DNA of 64,000 nucleotides from Moringa oleifera. Its lineage: Eukaryota; Streptophyta; Magnoliopsida; Brassicales; Moringaceae. Where the stretch lies: positions 8,060,001 to 8,124,000 of the forward strand of contig JAJFZO010000344.1 in assembly GCA_021397835.1 (NCBI GenBank). Reading direction: 5' to 3'. The position numbers and the translations under genes are program-made. Below the pieces are notes generated by a model. The model was not told where the DNA came from and did not search any database. It saw nothing but the letters and a program-made list of their open reading frames with translations. This document shows, piece after piece, positions 11,493 to 25,800 of the stretch (position 1 is its first letter; each line of letters opens with the position of its first letter).

Positions 11493-14400
11493 CTATGATT
11501 TTGCGTAAGTATGATCCCATCTCTTTGATATACCAGCACTAAATGCTCCTTGTAAGAGAGAAATCCACTCTCCCAAAACATGTTCCTGTAGCTCTTCTAT
11601 TTCTGTAGATTCTTTCTCCATTATCAGCTCAAGATTTTCAAAGTGCTTCATTTTGGAATGCAATTTCTCCAACTGATCATGTATGCATGAAAAGAACAAA
11701 AATTAGCAGCTGCATTCAGCAAACATGGCATGCTATCCCACAAATAAAAGTACAAAGAAAAACTACAACAAAGAAATACCCACCTGTGTCTCAATTATAG
11801 TTGCAACTAAATTTTCAATCTCTCTATCTTCCTGATTGGCCAATAGTTTGGCATGAGAAGCAGCAGCTCCAAGAGCGGTTGCAACTGCAGCTCTGATTCG
11901 TAAAGTTAGAGGCACATCATTCTTCTCTAGAGTTGCTTCCTGAGTTTCTGAAAGAAAACACAGATTTACATGAAGATAATGACAACTAGCAAAATGTAAA
12001 TAATAATTAGCCAATGGATCAAATGAAAATGGCTGAGCATATCTGATAGTTGATAAAGCTTCAAGTCTAGCTGAAAGATTCAAAGAAACAAATTCGTTGA
12101 GCAAAGGGGGAATTAGAAAGCAGAGAAAAAAGGTTTAGCCAAGACACAATATCTACAGGACCTAGCATCCCTTAATAGTTCATAACTACAAAAGTTGCAG
12201 ATCGTTATGCAAGGTTCTGCTTACAACAAATACCTGATTGAGCAGGCCTTTCCGCTATTTGCGAATCCTCAATCTCTTCAGCTCTGTATTATATAAAATA
12301 AAACAAAAGTTCAATACTTTAGATAAATATTAGATGTGAGAACAAAAAAAGAATATGTAAATGGATAAACAACCTCTCTGGCTCATCAAGCAGAGTTGGA
12401 GATGTAAACCCATTAGTTATGTAATCCTCTTTCCCATCGAATATTTCCCTTGGACATGAGGTCTCCTTACAAAGTGCCACAACTGCAGCATCAGCAGACA
12501 CGGCTGTGATATGAGGCCCAACCATGCTCGAAATAAGAGCCACCTATTAGGAATACTCTCAATCATTTGTTTTACAAAATAAGACAACACAAAAATTGGA
12601 AGTGAACAGTTAATGCAAATTTAGATTCCATAGGTAGTTATGACAATTAAATTATAATTCACCAAAATTAAAGATACCGCACAAAACAAGAATGCAATAA
12701 CAAAAACAAAGTCCTGTTAACATATGCCAATATTAGGTGTTCAGATACAGCCTCACCATTTTGTATACTCTTATAGAACTTTACAACCGTTAGTTTGAAT
12801 AAACTACACTAGTTCCAAAATTTCAGGCAAAAAATGCAAAAGCAGCTAAAAATACCATTATGCATCAAGGAAACACCAACTAATTCACAGTAAGACAGTT
12901 TGCAAATCTTGCCTGTTTCATCAATGAACTGCCACTATCTGAAAGGGAAGCTGTGCGTTTTCTTTTTGAAGGAGGTTCTTCGATTAAAGAATCTCCATTC
13001 TTCTCACTCATATTTATCTGCTTATGATCTGGGTCTTCCATTTTGATGTTTTCTGGGTGCGCAGATGAAGATAAGAGTGCTTGTTTCGTGCTGCTAATAT
13101 TCTCCGTAGAGCCTGCAGAACTACCCCTGATAGAACTCATCATAAGCTCCCCAAAAGGCAACTCAATTAGCTTTGCAATACAATCGAGTTTAGTCTTGGT
13201 TGGAACATTTTGAGCAACAAGCTCCCAATCTTCCCCATGCTTCAAAACAGACTCTAGGAGAAGGAGAGTTTCTGCCTCAGTCCAGACAGCTCCAGAAGAA
13301 CCACTGTTTCCGTGGCAGTCATTAAATTTGAAATCATCCATAGACTTATTCTCTCCATAGTTTCCATTTTTGAAGCATTTTGCACAAATAGTAAAATTAC
13401 CCTGCTAATATGAAAAACAAAAATGAGAGAGAGACAGAGACGGAGATGGAGACAGAATGGGAGAGGGTCCTTCAGCTCAAATAATTTACCTTACTTAAGT
13501 AATTTTTATCACTTAAAATCGATCAAAACTTAAATGTCATTCACATATTAAATCATTAACCTCAAGTCCATAATATTGAAGCACCTACAAGTGTTTTCCA
13601 TTTATACCAATCCCTAATGCTATACTGATGTGACCTAATGAAAGAGTTGCAGGTGCCTTAGGGAAATTGTGAAGGACAAGAAAAATGTAACAAGATAGTA
13701 TTAACCCATTAACAGGGTGAGATTACCAAGCATCATATCTTAAAAATTAAAACCATGAAATGCAACCTTAGATATAGTAAGCAGAAAAGAGAATGAGCAA
13801 AGAACTGAAAATGAAATAGGCATCTAAGAAGAACAGCAAAATAATGAGCATAAAACTGGACAACCAGACGAGAAACCAAGTGAGGCGAGCACTTGATTAT
13901 GATTGCAGAATCATGATCCAGATCCAATTTTACTCAGCTAAGTGATTATAATCAACTTTTACAAATTCAATCTTACAAGTCTGATCAAACTCTTCAGTTC
14001 AATAAAACAACAGGAAGATCAAATTCACTTTTCTTAAAACTTATTAGCAAACTGTGATCTTGGATATACCTGGGTGTGCTGATAACATCCAGAATCACAA
14101 CGTTCTCCACAATTCCCACAAACCAACACATTCTGCTTTTTCGTTAACTCAGGAAAAACATCCAAATATGAAGTCAATGGTGGCAATTTGACCACACTTT
14201 CAACCATATCGCCTCTTCTATGGCCCACTTTAGGTGGCACTGAAATAGGCTTCAATGAATTGGGCATTGCAACAACCCGAACCCCATTTGGAGCTCCTTC
14301 CTCAAGCTTAACCTTATGTGTATCCTCATTATCCATAGTCAAATTATTGCCACCACTAGGTGCACTGAAATTGATCAATCCCCACTTCTCCAACAAGAGA

Positions 14401-14973
14401 AAGACTTTCTGGAGCAAACTAACATCACCCACCAGTGATTTTCGAACTTCGCTGAAGGTGAGCCTCCTTGAAGGATCTTCTCTGTACTTATTAATGATAA
14501 AATCTCTGTATTCTTTGTATATTTTCGGTGTCCTCGTAATCGAGCTCCCATCGAAGAACTCCTTTAATGCAACTCTCTCAGTTTCGTGGATATCGTCCCA
14601 AGAAAACCAACCTAATAAAATTAAATTCCTGTTAAGATTCTCATTTACTCCACAATTTTCCGCAGAAATTACGATACATATAAAGCCCTGTCTGTCTGGA
14701 CTAGAAAAATTTTTCATAGTAACAAATAAAACCTGAAGATGCCTATTAGACCCACTACAAGCTCGTTTTATCGATTATTGCTTTAGTTTCCCGCGAAAAC
14801 AAACAGAGTTCTTAGGCTTAATAACAATAAGAAGAAAGCCAAAATGGTAGGGTTAAAAATCAGAGAGAGAATGAGAGAGACTTACAAGAGTGGCTAGGGA
14901 TGGTGTAGAGGTCGAGCTCTGGTTCATCGGGTCGGACCTGTTTCAAATTCGGGTCCTGGCTGGTTCCCCCCAT
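11493..14973 (-). CDS. SWI3A: SWI/SNF complex subunit SWI3A, 7 exons
   Basis: Core scaffold subunit of plant SWI/SNF (BAF-like) ATP-dependent chromatin remodelling complexes. Exons in reading order: 14886-14973, 14070-14611, 12913-13401, 12374-12543, 12234-12283, 11784-11947 and 11493-11672, giving 560 residues. Domains: SWIRM at about 22-113 (WFSWDDIHETERVALKEFF, SSITRTPKIYKEYRDFIINK); a ZZ-like cysteine cluster at about 190-225 (CGNCGERC ... CAKC); SANT at about 248-293 (VWTEAETLLLLESVLKHGEDW); and a C-terminal alanine-rich helix plus leucine-zipper region (RIRAAVATALGAAA ... EDREIENLVATIIETQ) ending KRWDHTYAKS. The domain order and tail match SWI3A rather than SWI3B/C/D. Intron 3 uses a GC donor (CAG/GCAAG at 12908-12915). 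The start is the ATG at 14973, spliced after the half codon of the cysteine preceding WFSWDD. Confidence 0.94.
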
Positions 14974-16080
14974 ATCAAGTTGGTCGAATAGTTCTGGTCC
15001 GATCCTGGGTACGCCCTAGTTTAAGGACACAATAGAAGCGGGTATTTTGGAATTTAGGCTGCTGCTGTCACCTATTTAAAAGTCACCCACCGATGAGTCT
15101 TCAACACGTGGGAAGAGTTTTATGGTTGAAAAAGGTTATTTACTATAATCTTGATAAAATAAATCATTAGATAAAAAAAAAAATACTTGAATTATCAGTG
15201 CTTGTTAACTACGACTTTGTGATTTTAATTCCACTAATTTTTCATATAAATTTTTAATTTAATTCTAATTAATTCTCCCCCATAATAACCCATTAATAAA
15301 CTAAAAGATTTTGTGAGCAAATTCAAATTTTCAGTTTATTTTAGAACATTTAATGTATTTAACGACAAAGGGGTCTAACCCTAAACTCAATAATAAAATC
15401 CTACCTTCATTTTCTTTTTCTTTTTTTTTTTTGGGTATTCAGTAAATGACTAAAACTTGTTCTGCACTTTTCTCTTACCACCGTATTAAAATTTAAAATT
15501 AACCTTCAATTCCAGCCTCAGATTTTAAAGAATCATATAAACAACTAAGCAATGTTGATCAAATCCTTCATTGCCAAACCCTGCAGCCTTGTTAACCATA
15601 AAAACAGAAAATGCATTATTAAAATCTAAGGAATTTGAGGTTAAAAAAAGAAAGAATTCCACCACACAACATCCAGCTCATTGCTTGATGGTTGCTATCA
15701 ATCATCCACACAATGAGATTCAATCCTGAGTAGTATCAACTCATTCATCATTGAACAGAATGCATCCCAACCTACTATCTAAGTATGAGAAATATCTCTG
15801 GCATCGAAGTAAAAATAGCACTAAAATTTCTGCAAAGGGTAAGACAGCTGCAAAAAAATAAATCGAAACAAAATCTTGGGCAGAACTTAGATAAGAGTAC
15901 ATCCTAAAGACTAAGTAGCTCCTTTAAAGTTCAACCTGAAACAATATAAAAATAATTCAGCTAATATAATGCTGAAAATCCAAATGTTTGATTCAAATCA
16001 CCACAAAGACCATTTTAATCATTCAAGAAAGTAAGGAACAATCAACACAAGAAAATAAGTCTTTGTGACTAACAAGGCTC
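14974..16080. other. Spacer upstream of SWI3A and downstream of RPL7A
   Basis: Holds the SWI3A promoter side and the RPL7A 3' flank (both genes minus strand). Sequence is AT-rich with a poly-T tract near 15420. No gene recognised. Confidence 0.5.
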
Positions 16081-18401
<2,321 letters not shown>

Positions 18402-18441
18402 TTTCTTCGTCCTCTCCCTTGCTCCTGCTAACGGCGAGAGA

Positions 18442-18556
18442 AAACCCTACTAAGTGAGGGTGAGACTAGGGCTTTTGATTAGGCAGGTCGATGGAAGTAT
18501 TGTGTACTTTCTCCTTCGAGGGCTTTTATGCATTCAATGGGGTCAGACTATGGGCC
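18442..18556 (-). promoter_or_regulatory. RPL7A promoter: telo-box and site II element
   Basis: AAACCCTA (telo-box) at 18442-18449 lies about 40 bases before the ATG, and TGGGCC (site II) at 18551-18556 lies about 150 bases before it. This pair is a recognised signature of plant ribosomal-protein and other growth-linked promoters, bound by Pur-alpha-like and TCP factors respectively. Motifs are seen directly; binding is inferred. Confidence 0.6.
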
Positions 18557-21500
18557 CTTGGTGTGGTTGGGTTTTCAGGACCAGACCCGAAACCATTGAA
18601 TTGAATTGTTTAACCGATGGTATCTGATACGAAACTACGTCGCATAACGTTTGTTGGATTTGGCTGGGACTGTGGATGGAGATGCCCTTCTATTCTTTAC
18701 TTTCAGTTGTTACATTTAAACTGAGAAGACCATTTTCGTATCACGAATGGATTCAGATTACAATTTATTTCAGTTATGTTAATTTTTTTAAAAAAATAAT
18801 ATACATATATATAATTCATCATATTAATATAAAAAAATAGAAACATATCTTAATAAATTAATACATATTAATAATTTTTAAAAATTTTAATATAATTAAA
18901 TTAATAAAAAAATACCCAATTATTTCCTTTTCCCGACTGGATTTTCGGTTGTTGTCTTGCTATGTTGAGGGCCAGAAAAATTGATAGGCCTGGGGATGAA
19001 GAACCTTAATGGGGGCTCCATCAGAAGCACAGTGTCATAACCTGAGATAGGAAACCAGAGAACTACGCTGGTGTGTATTGTTTTTTAAAAAGGGTTACCA
19101 AATGTACAATAAACGGTTGCAGAAAAATCTTGCTGCCCCGAATGCTTAACGTCGACATCTTTTGTGATAATGATAAATATGGTATCACAATCTGCCTTTT
19201 GAGAGAAAACAATTTGTCTATGTATGATGACTTTAGTCATATTGAACAAAAACCAACTCACTGAGACGAGAATGGAACACACCCTTTATTTTTGCTTATC
19301 TGATCATTTTTAAAATTCTCCTCTGTGATCCCCCAATAAAAAAAAAAAAATGGCCATGACCATAATTAAATCTGCCTCGAATTGTTCTTTTATCTTATGT
19401 TTATATGCACCCTAATCTTCAGACACTTAAATGAAGCCTGGCCTAAAGGGAGGGGAAACAATTTTTATTGCCATATCTATTAATAGCGGCCTCTTTCCAA
19501 CTTATTGCATCCTGCTCAAGATCAGATATTCGATCGTATCTCTGCTCCGTATCAACTTGGTGCATTTGAATCATAAAGTAGCCATATCCGTTAATGGAAT
19601 CCTTTTATCGCTACAGCCTGCTCAATATCTATGTTAGATAAGGACACACTTTTATTGGACCCGAATATTCAACTAACGTAACATCTTAGAAGTTTAAATA
19701 TCTAACTAGAACTTATCATGAGTATTTGTCTCATGAGGTGTCTTTTTACACATAAGATAAAATTAAATTATTTTAATGGGATAAGATTGGATTTGATTTG
19801 ATTGAATTGAAATTATATTAATATTGTGATGCACTTGATATAATACGGATAGACTAACATAAATATTGATTTATTTTAAAATTTCTTGATATTCATACAA
19901 AATAATTTAATATAATAATTGCTACATATTTGAATTATATTATTTTTAATTAATGAACATAATAATTATTTTTAAATATTTATTTGATTTTTTGAAATCT
20001 TTTTATTGTACTTTATCTTTTTTTATTTAAAAATATATGATTATAAAAGAAATTACTAAAATCACTTAAAAATTATAATAAAAATAATACATTGTAATAT
20101 TCGTTACAAAGCTTGGATTGTAATAAAATTAATGAATGAATATATGCAGTTGTTTTAAAATATGCATTAATTTAAAAAAATTGTATGTATACTAATCTAA
20201 ACTAAAATTATTCCATCAGTGTTGAAAATGATGCAAATCAAAAGCCAGTGTCTTAGTGGGATAATTTTATTCCACTGATTATCTATTTTTAATAAAATTT
20301 TAAAATACATATGGTATAAACTTATTTAAATCTCATAAACTAATCAAACACGAGATGAAAATAAAATTTATTTAATTTAAATTTTATTTCATGTAACAAA
20401 TATGGCACAAAAATTACTTCATAGCCTGTCAACTATCTTTTTTCATGGTTGTAAAAAAAAAATATTTCTCTATTTTGATGATTATTTTTTAAAAAGTGCA
20501 AAATTTTTTATTACAAAATATTAACACGTATTTTGATTTGCAATAAAATATTTAATTAATAACAAAATTAACTACTCAAACAACTGACTTTGATCATAAA
20601 TTGAAATTAATCATTAATTTTGGTTAAAGAAAACCATTTCTCCATGGTATGCTAACAAAAGAGTGACATTTCTTCCTGTTTCATTAGTCATTTTTACTAC
20701 ATAATTTCAAAAATCAAACAATCTTTGATATCAAAGTTGCTACATTTTACAATGGGACAAGATAAGCTTATGGGCATACCTTCAATCCTTAAAAGCCTTT
20801 GTGAGAAAACAAGAAAATGCTTGAATTGAATCAAACAAAAAATAATTATTATTTTTTAAAACTTTAAATTATATTTATTTTTAAAATTAATGTTACGTAA
20901 TAATTTGATTATATGTATATATTTTTAGAATAAATTATAAACATATTTTAAATTAAAAAATTAAAGTAAAAGCCTTATGAAACTTTCACATTTTCATCAA
21001 ATGACAAAATTGAACCCTCATGTATCATACTGGTTGAGATAAATCTTAAAATTTGTCTATCAATTGAAGTAAATATTTTTTTAATGTTTCCATCACAATA
21101 TTAATGATTATCGAAAGATAAAAATGAATTTTTAAAAATATTTATTATTCTATTCATCTTGTTTTCTCTCTCATAAAAGGTTCAAAAATATCATAGTAAA
21201 TTTATATTTTTTTTCTTTTTGATTTTGATATGTATTTCTAAATCTAATAGACCTTAAAATTAGATTCTCATTAATAAAGATTCAAAAGATAGATAAGAGA
21301 AAATGATTATTTAGTTTTTTCTCGTTTATACGTTAATTGATGCAAAAAAAAAGATAAATAAATATATCAATACAAATTTTAATATGTGAATTCCACTTCA
21401 CTGCAAATTTTATCTCATTTTACTTATTTTTACATTAAAAATTTTAGGTTAAAAATGATCTCTTTTTATTGAAATTATTTTTTTCTCTTTTGTTAATTTT

Positions 21501-22730
21501 CTCTCAGAGAATCACAATTTAAAAAGTTAGAAAAAAATTCTAACATTTCAAATCAAATTTAAAGTTATTAAACTAATTTTTTTTAATTTGATTATCAAAT
21601 AAGATATATATTGATATGTATTAATGAAAACTAAATAAGAAAATAAACTAAAAGCCTGATTTGTATTAAAATTTTAAAGATTTTATTATAATTAAATACA
21701 AAATAATTACTAAAATTAAATCGTCAAATAAAGAAGGATTTTCAGATAAATTACTCAAATTTTCAAATAAAGTAATTTTTTTTAAGATTGTTTGATTTAT
21801 TTTTAAAAAAGAAATGAGTTTTAGAGGAAAAAATTAGAAAATATTGGTTGAGTATCGTAATTTTGCCATAATATGATGCTTAGTTATTTTTGGTGATAGC
21901 ATTGACGATAATGATAATTATAGTAGACTTAATATTTATTGTCAAATTCAATAAATTTGATAAATGAGTTATTGACTGACCAAAATTTCTTAAATATCAA
22001 TATTTTTAAGAGAAAAATTAATAATGTTATTTTAATTTTAATTTTTCTAATTAATTATAAATATTGAATGTGGAAAAAAAGAGAAAACAAAATAATATTT
22101 GTGGATCATCATAAAAGAAGAAGCAAAAAAATTATGAGAAAAATAAAAGTAATGACGATTTGTTAAGTAAAAATACAATAAAACATATCATTTTATCCTT
22201 AACATTAATATTCGATTTGAGCAAAGTTAAATACTAAGATTTGTTCATTTATTAACATTACTTTAGAATTTATAATATTATCGTTTAAATTTTAAAGTTT
22301 GATTTGTTGTTAAGATAAATATAAAAATTTAAGATTTTTTATTAAAAGTTAATAAAAATAAAATATTTTTAATAAAAATTTTGTAAGAAAAAAAAAAAAA
22401 AAGAGAACAAAGAAAACGGGGAGGTGTCCAGTGGGGCGAAACAGAGACAGCTTGTCGGGCAGAGAGCAGAGGAGAGTTTTTGGCTCCAAAGAATAAAAGC
22501 CACTTTCAGTTATGCCGGGAGTTAAAACGAAAACCCCAAAACCCAAAGCCCGCTCTTCATTTTGGCACCAAATTTGAAATCCCCCCGCCCCAACTCTCCC
22601 AAATCCATCATTTTTGCCCCCAAATTTTCCCAATTTTCTCTCTTGCTTTCTCTTTCTTCGCCTGTGTACCTATTCTTGTGTGTGCATCTAAGAACTGCTG
22701 CTGCTGTTGCTGCAGTTCACTCACTTTGAT
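18557..22730. other. 4.2-kb AT-rich intergenic region
   Basis: Between the divergent RPL7A and DEK genes. From about 19,700 the sequence is extremely AT-rich with homopolymer runs and no frame of interest on either strand. It may hold old, decayed mobile DNA, but I could not identify terminal repeats or coding remnants. The last few hundred bases are the DEK promoter and leader, with two TAGGGTTT (telo-box) copies near 22734 and 22766. Confidence 0.5.
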
Positions 22731-22844
22731 CTCTAGGGTTTTCTTTGTCAAGAGCCTTGAATTTAGGGTTTTAGCTGTTACTTAGTTTCCTTTTTCGGAG
22801 TCTCTTTGATTAGTTCGTTTGTTCCTTTTCTTTCCTTGGTTTCC

Positions 22845-25800
22845 ATGGCGACTGAAGCCCTAGAAGACAAGAAACCGGAGGAGGAAGCTCCTTTGAAGGA
22901 GAAAGAGGAGCTGAAACCGGAGGAAGACCAGCAAGAGAAGGTAGAAACCGAGAAGGAAGAGAAGACAGAGGAACTTTCGGCCAAAGTGCTTTCTGCAGAA
23001 AGTGACGAGCCTAAAGACAAGGAAGTGGATGAGAAAGCTGAAGAAAACAAGGAGGAGGACAAGGAGGAGGAAAAGGAGCCGAGCAAGAAGGGGAAAAGAG
23101 GTCGAAGGAAGAAGGAGCATACTGAGTCCAAGAAAGTATCTCCCAGGAAGAAGGAGCCTGCTACTCCCACCAGCGACAGGCCCACGAGGGAGCGGAAGAC
23201 TGTGGAGCGATACTCTGCACCAACTGTTTCACGATCCTCCTCTAGCAAAGCCTTGTCAATTGAGAAGGTATTGAGATGAAAGTTGTCTTTTTGAGTAAAT
23301 ATACATGGTGGGATCAGCTTATTGTAAACTTGGATTTGAGTCTTTTATTGTATTGGGTTTTCAGGGTCATGGCACACAACTTAGGGATATCCCAAATGGT
23401 ACGTATCAGTTACTCTTACACTCTGTTGACAAGTTGGTTGATATTAGTTGGCTATTGTGGTCTGGATGGTGTCTCGAAGTGTTCTCATGCCTACCATTTA
23501 CTTGATAGTTCTTTAATCTGTTACTCTAAATTTCTGTCAAACTTTCATTAGATTTACTAGGATGCCTCAACCACTCATAAACTTCTTTTCAAAATGCAAA
23601 GTGAATTCTGATCCTTGTGTTGCAAGCGAATAAATTTATGGCCCTTCAACCCCTCCCACACACCAAAAAAAAAAAAAAAGAAAGAAAGATGAGCTTGTTA
23701 GTTTTTGAATGTTTAGTATACCAGAGTCTTATTAATGTCTCTGCTACAACGACTTTTCAGTGTACAACAACTCTTTGAAGTCCTTGTTTTGTGGTTGTTC
23801 TGCTGAATAGTTGTTAGTTATATGGTGCCTTGTAATCATTTTGCAAAATCCAGGATTTATCAAGATAAAGGGTGGTTTTACCATATTTTATTGTTCTCTA
23901 ACGAAAAGCAAACTTAGACATATGGATTCCATTTTTCCATTGTTAAAATGAGACAGTCACTAGATGAGAATCAGGTTTCTTGTCGGTGCATCCAGATTTC
24001 ACTTTATTATGACTTGGAAGTTAGGCTTTGATCAGACAGATGTCATTCGCTGCTTTGACTCTAAATTGGGTGGCATCACCATTCATCATGGTGCTGACAT
24101 TCAGGTTTATGAATGCCTTGAATTCCAGGTAGTTGAAATTATCTAGGTTTAGTTTACTTCTTTCTTGTTTCTAGCCCTCCATGACCCATAAAATAGGTGT
24201 AGGCTTAAGAAGGACTGTCTAAATTGAACTGGTTGCTGTATTCACTCAACGGTTGAAAGGCATTAAATGCAGTCCGCTTTTACAATTTCTTCCCCTCACC
24301 AATTGCTAGTCTTTACACCTAGAGTATCAATTGATCCGTTTGAATCATTAGTTATGCGCTTGTGATAGGACTTGCTGCTGAATCAAGGCTGCTAATGATG
24401 AGTTAAGTTATTGCCCTTCCAACTGACCCTTCTGAAAATGTCGAACTCAAATGTCTTGTCTATTAACAAATGTGTTAACTATTATTGAAGGAGTTTTTCA
24501 ATGGGTGTGTGTCTTTTCAGTGGAAAGATGAAACTGAAAGTGAATGAAGTTATGCTTCTTCTCTTACTGTTGTGGGCACTGAATTGAAAATATGGTTGCG
24601 TTGCAGGCTTTGTCTAAACATAAAAAAATGTAATCCATCGTTATCTACATGTTGATTCTGTTGTGAAGGAGTAGACTACTGAAATTATGTCTTTTGTTTC
24701 AGAATACTTTATGTGGTGTAACGGTATGAGTTGAATGCATGAAGGTGATTGAATCTTCTAATTTTTTCTGTATTTGTGGAGAATATGATTTATACAATAT
24801 TTGCACTGGGTGTAAATGGTACACGAAAATGTTTAATCAATTCCATATACTTATTTTATGGTTCTGAGTTTTATATGATACTTGACACAAAATGGTTCAT
24901 TCTGTGGGTGAAATGCTGGTAGATATATTTCTCTGAATAATAATATTTACCTTTATTCAATGTGTTTTTACAGCAGACTTGGCCTTTTTTTTTTTTGTCT
25001 TATATTATGAACTGTTTCAGTGGCGTTCAAACTATCGAAGAGAAAACCTGATGAGAATCTGCAAGTACTTCACTCCATACTTTTTGGGAAGAAAGCTAAG
25101 GTGACCGGATAATTTGGTTTCTGTCTTGTTATTTTCATTTTCTTCTTTCTTTATGGCTCTTGTCTGCGTTTTGTATTTTCTGGACATTGTCACTTAGGTT
25201 TCTAGTTTATCAATAATTTATGATTATCTTCTATGTGTTAATTGCAGTACATCTTTTGCAGGCACACAATTTGAAGAGAAACATTGGCCAGTTTTCAGGT
25301 TTTGTGTGGGTTGAGAGTGAGGTATTATAGTCATAAATTCTTGGATTATAACCCTTTTAATAATTGTTTGTTATGTGCATGATATTGTTATATGTTGATA
25401 CAACTATTCACATGAAATGGCATGGCTCAAATGGTGTTTGGTCCATGATATGTTAATAAATTTTGAGCTGTGCCTAAACAGTGTCTGTGTTTGAAACCCT
25501 TTATAAGTTGGTTGTTCTTTGTCTTTGCAGCAGGAGAAACAGAGGGTTAAAGTTAAGGAGAAGCTTGACAAATGCATTAAAGAAAAATTGATGGACTTTT
25601 GTGATGTGCTCAATATTCCAATAAATAAGAGCAGCATGAAGAAAGTCAGTGATAAGTAGATATCATGCTTTATTCTTTTTATGTCTAGGGAATCTTCTTA
25701 TTTATTGTCGGTCCTAGTAATGTTTCAGGAGGAACTTTCTGCAAAATTGTTAGAATTCTTGGAATCACCTCATGCAACAACAGAAAATTTGCTTGCTGAT

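Noticed and set aside
22480..22785. 101-residue open frame in the DEK leader
   Set aside because: Low-complexity, overlaps the 5' leader of DEK and contains a CTG repeat; no family resemblance.
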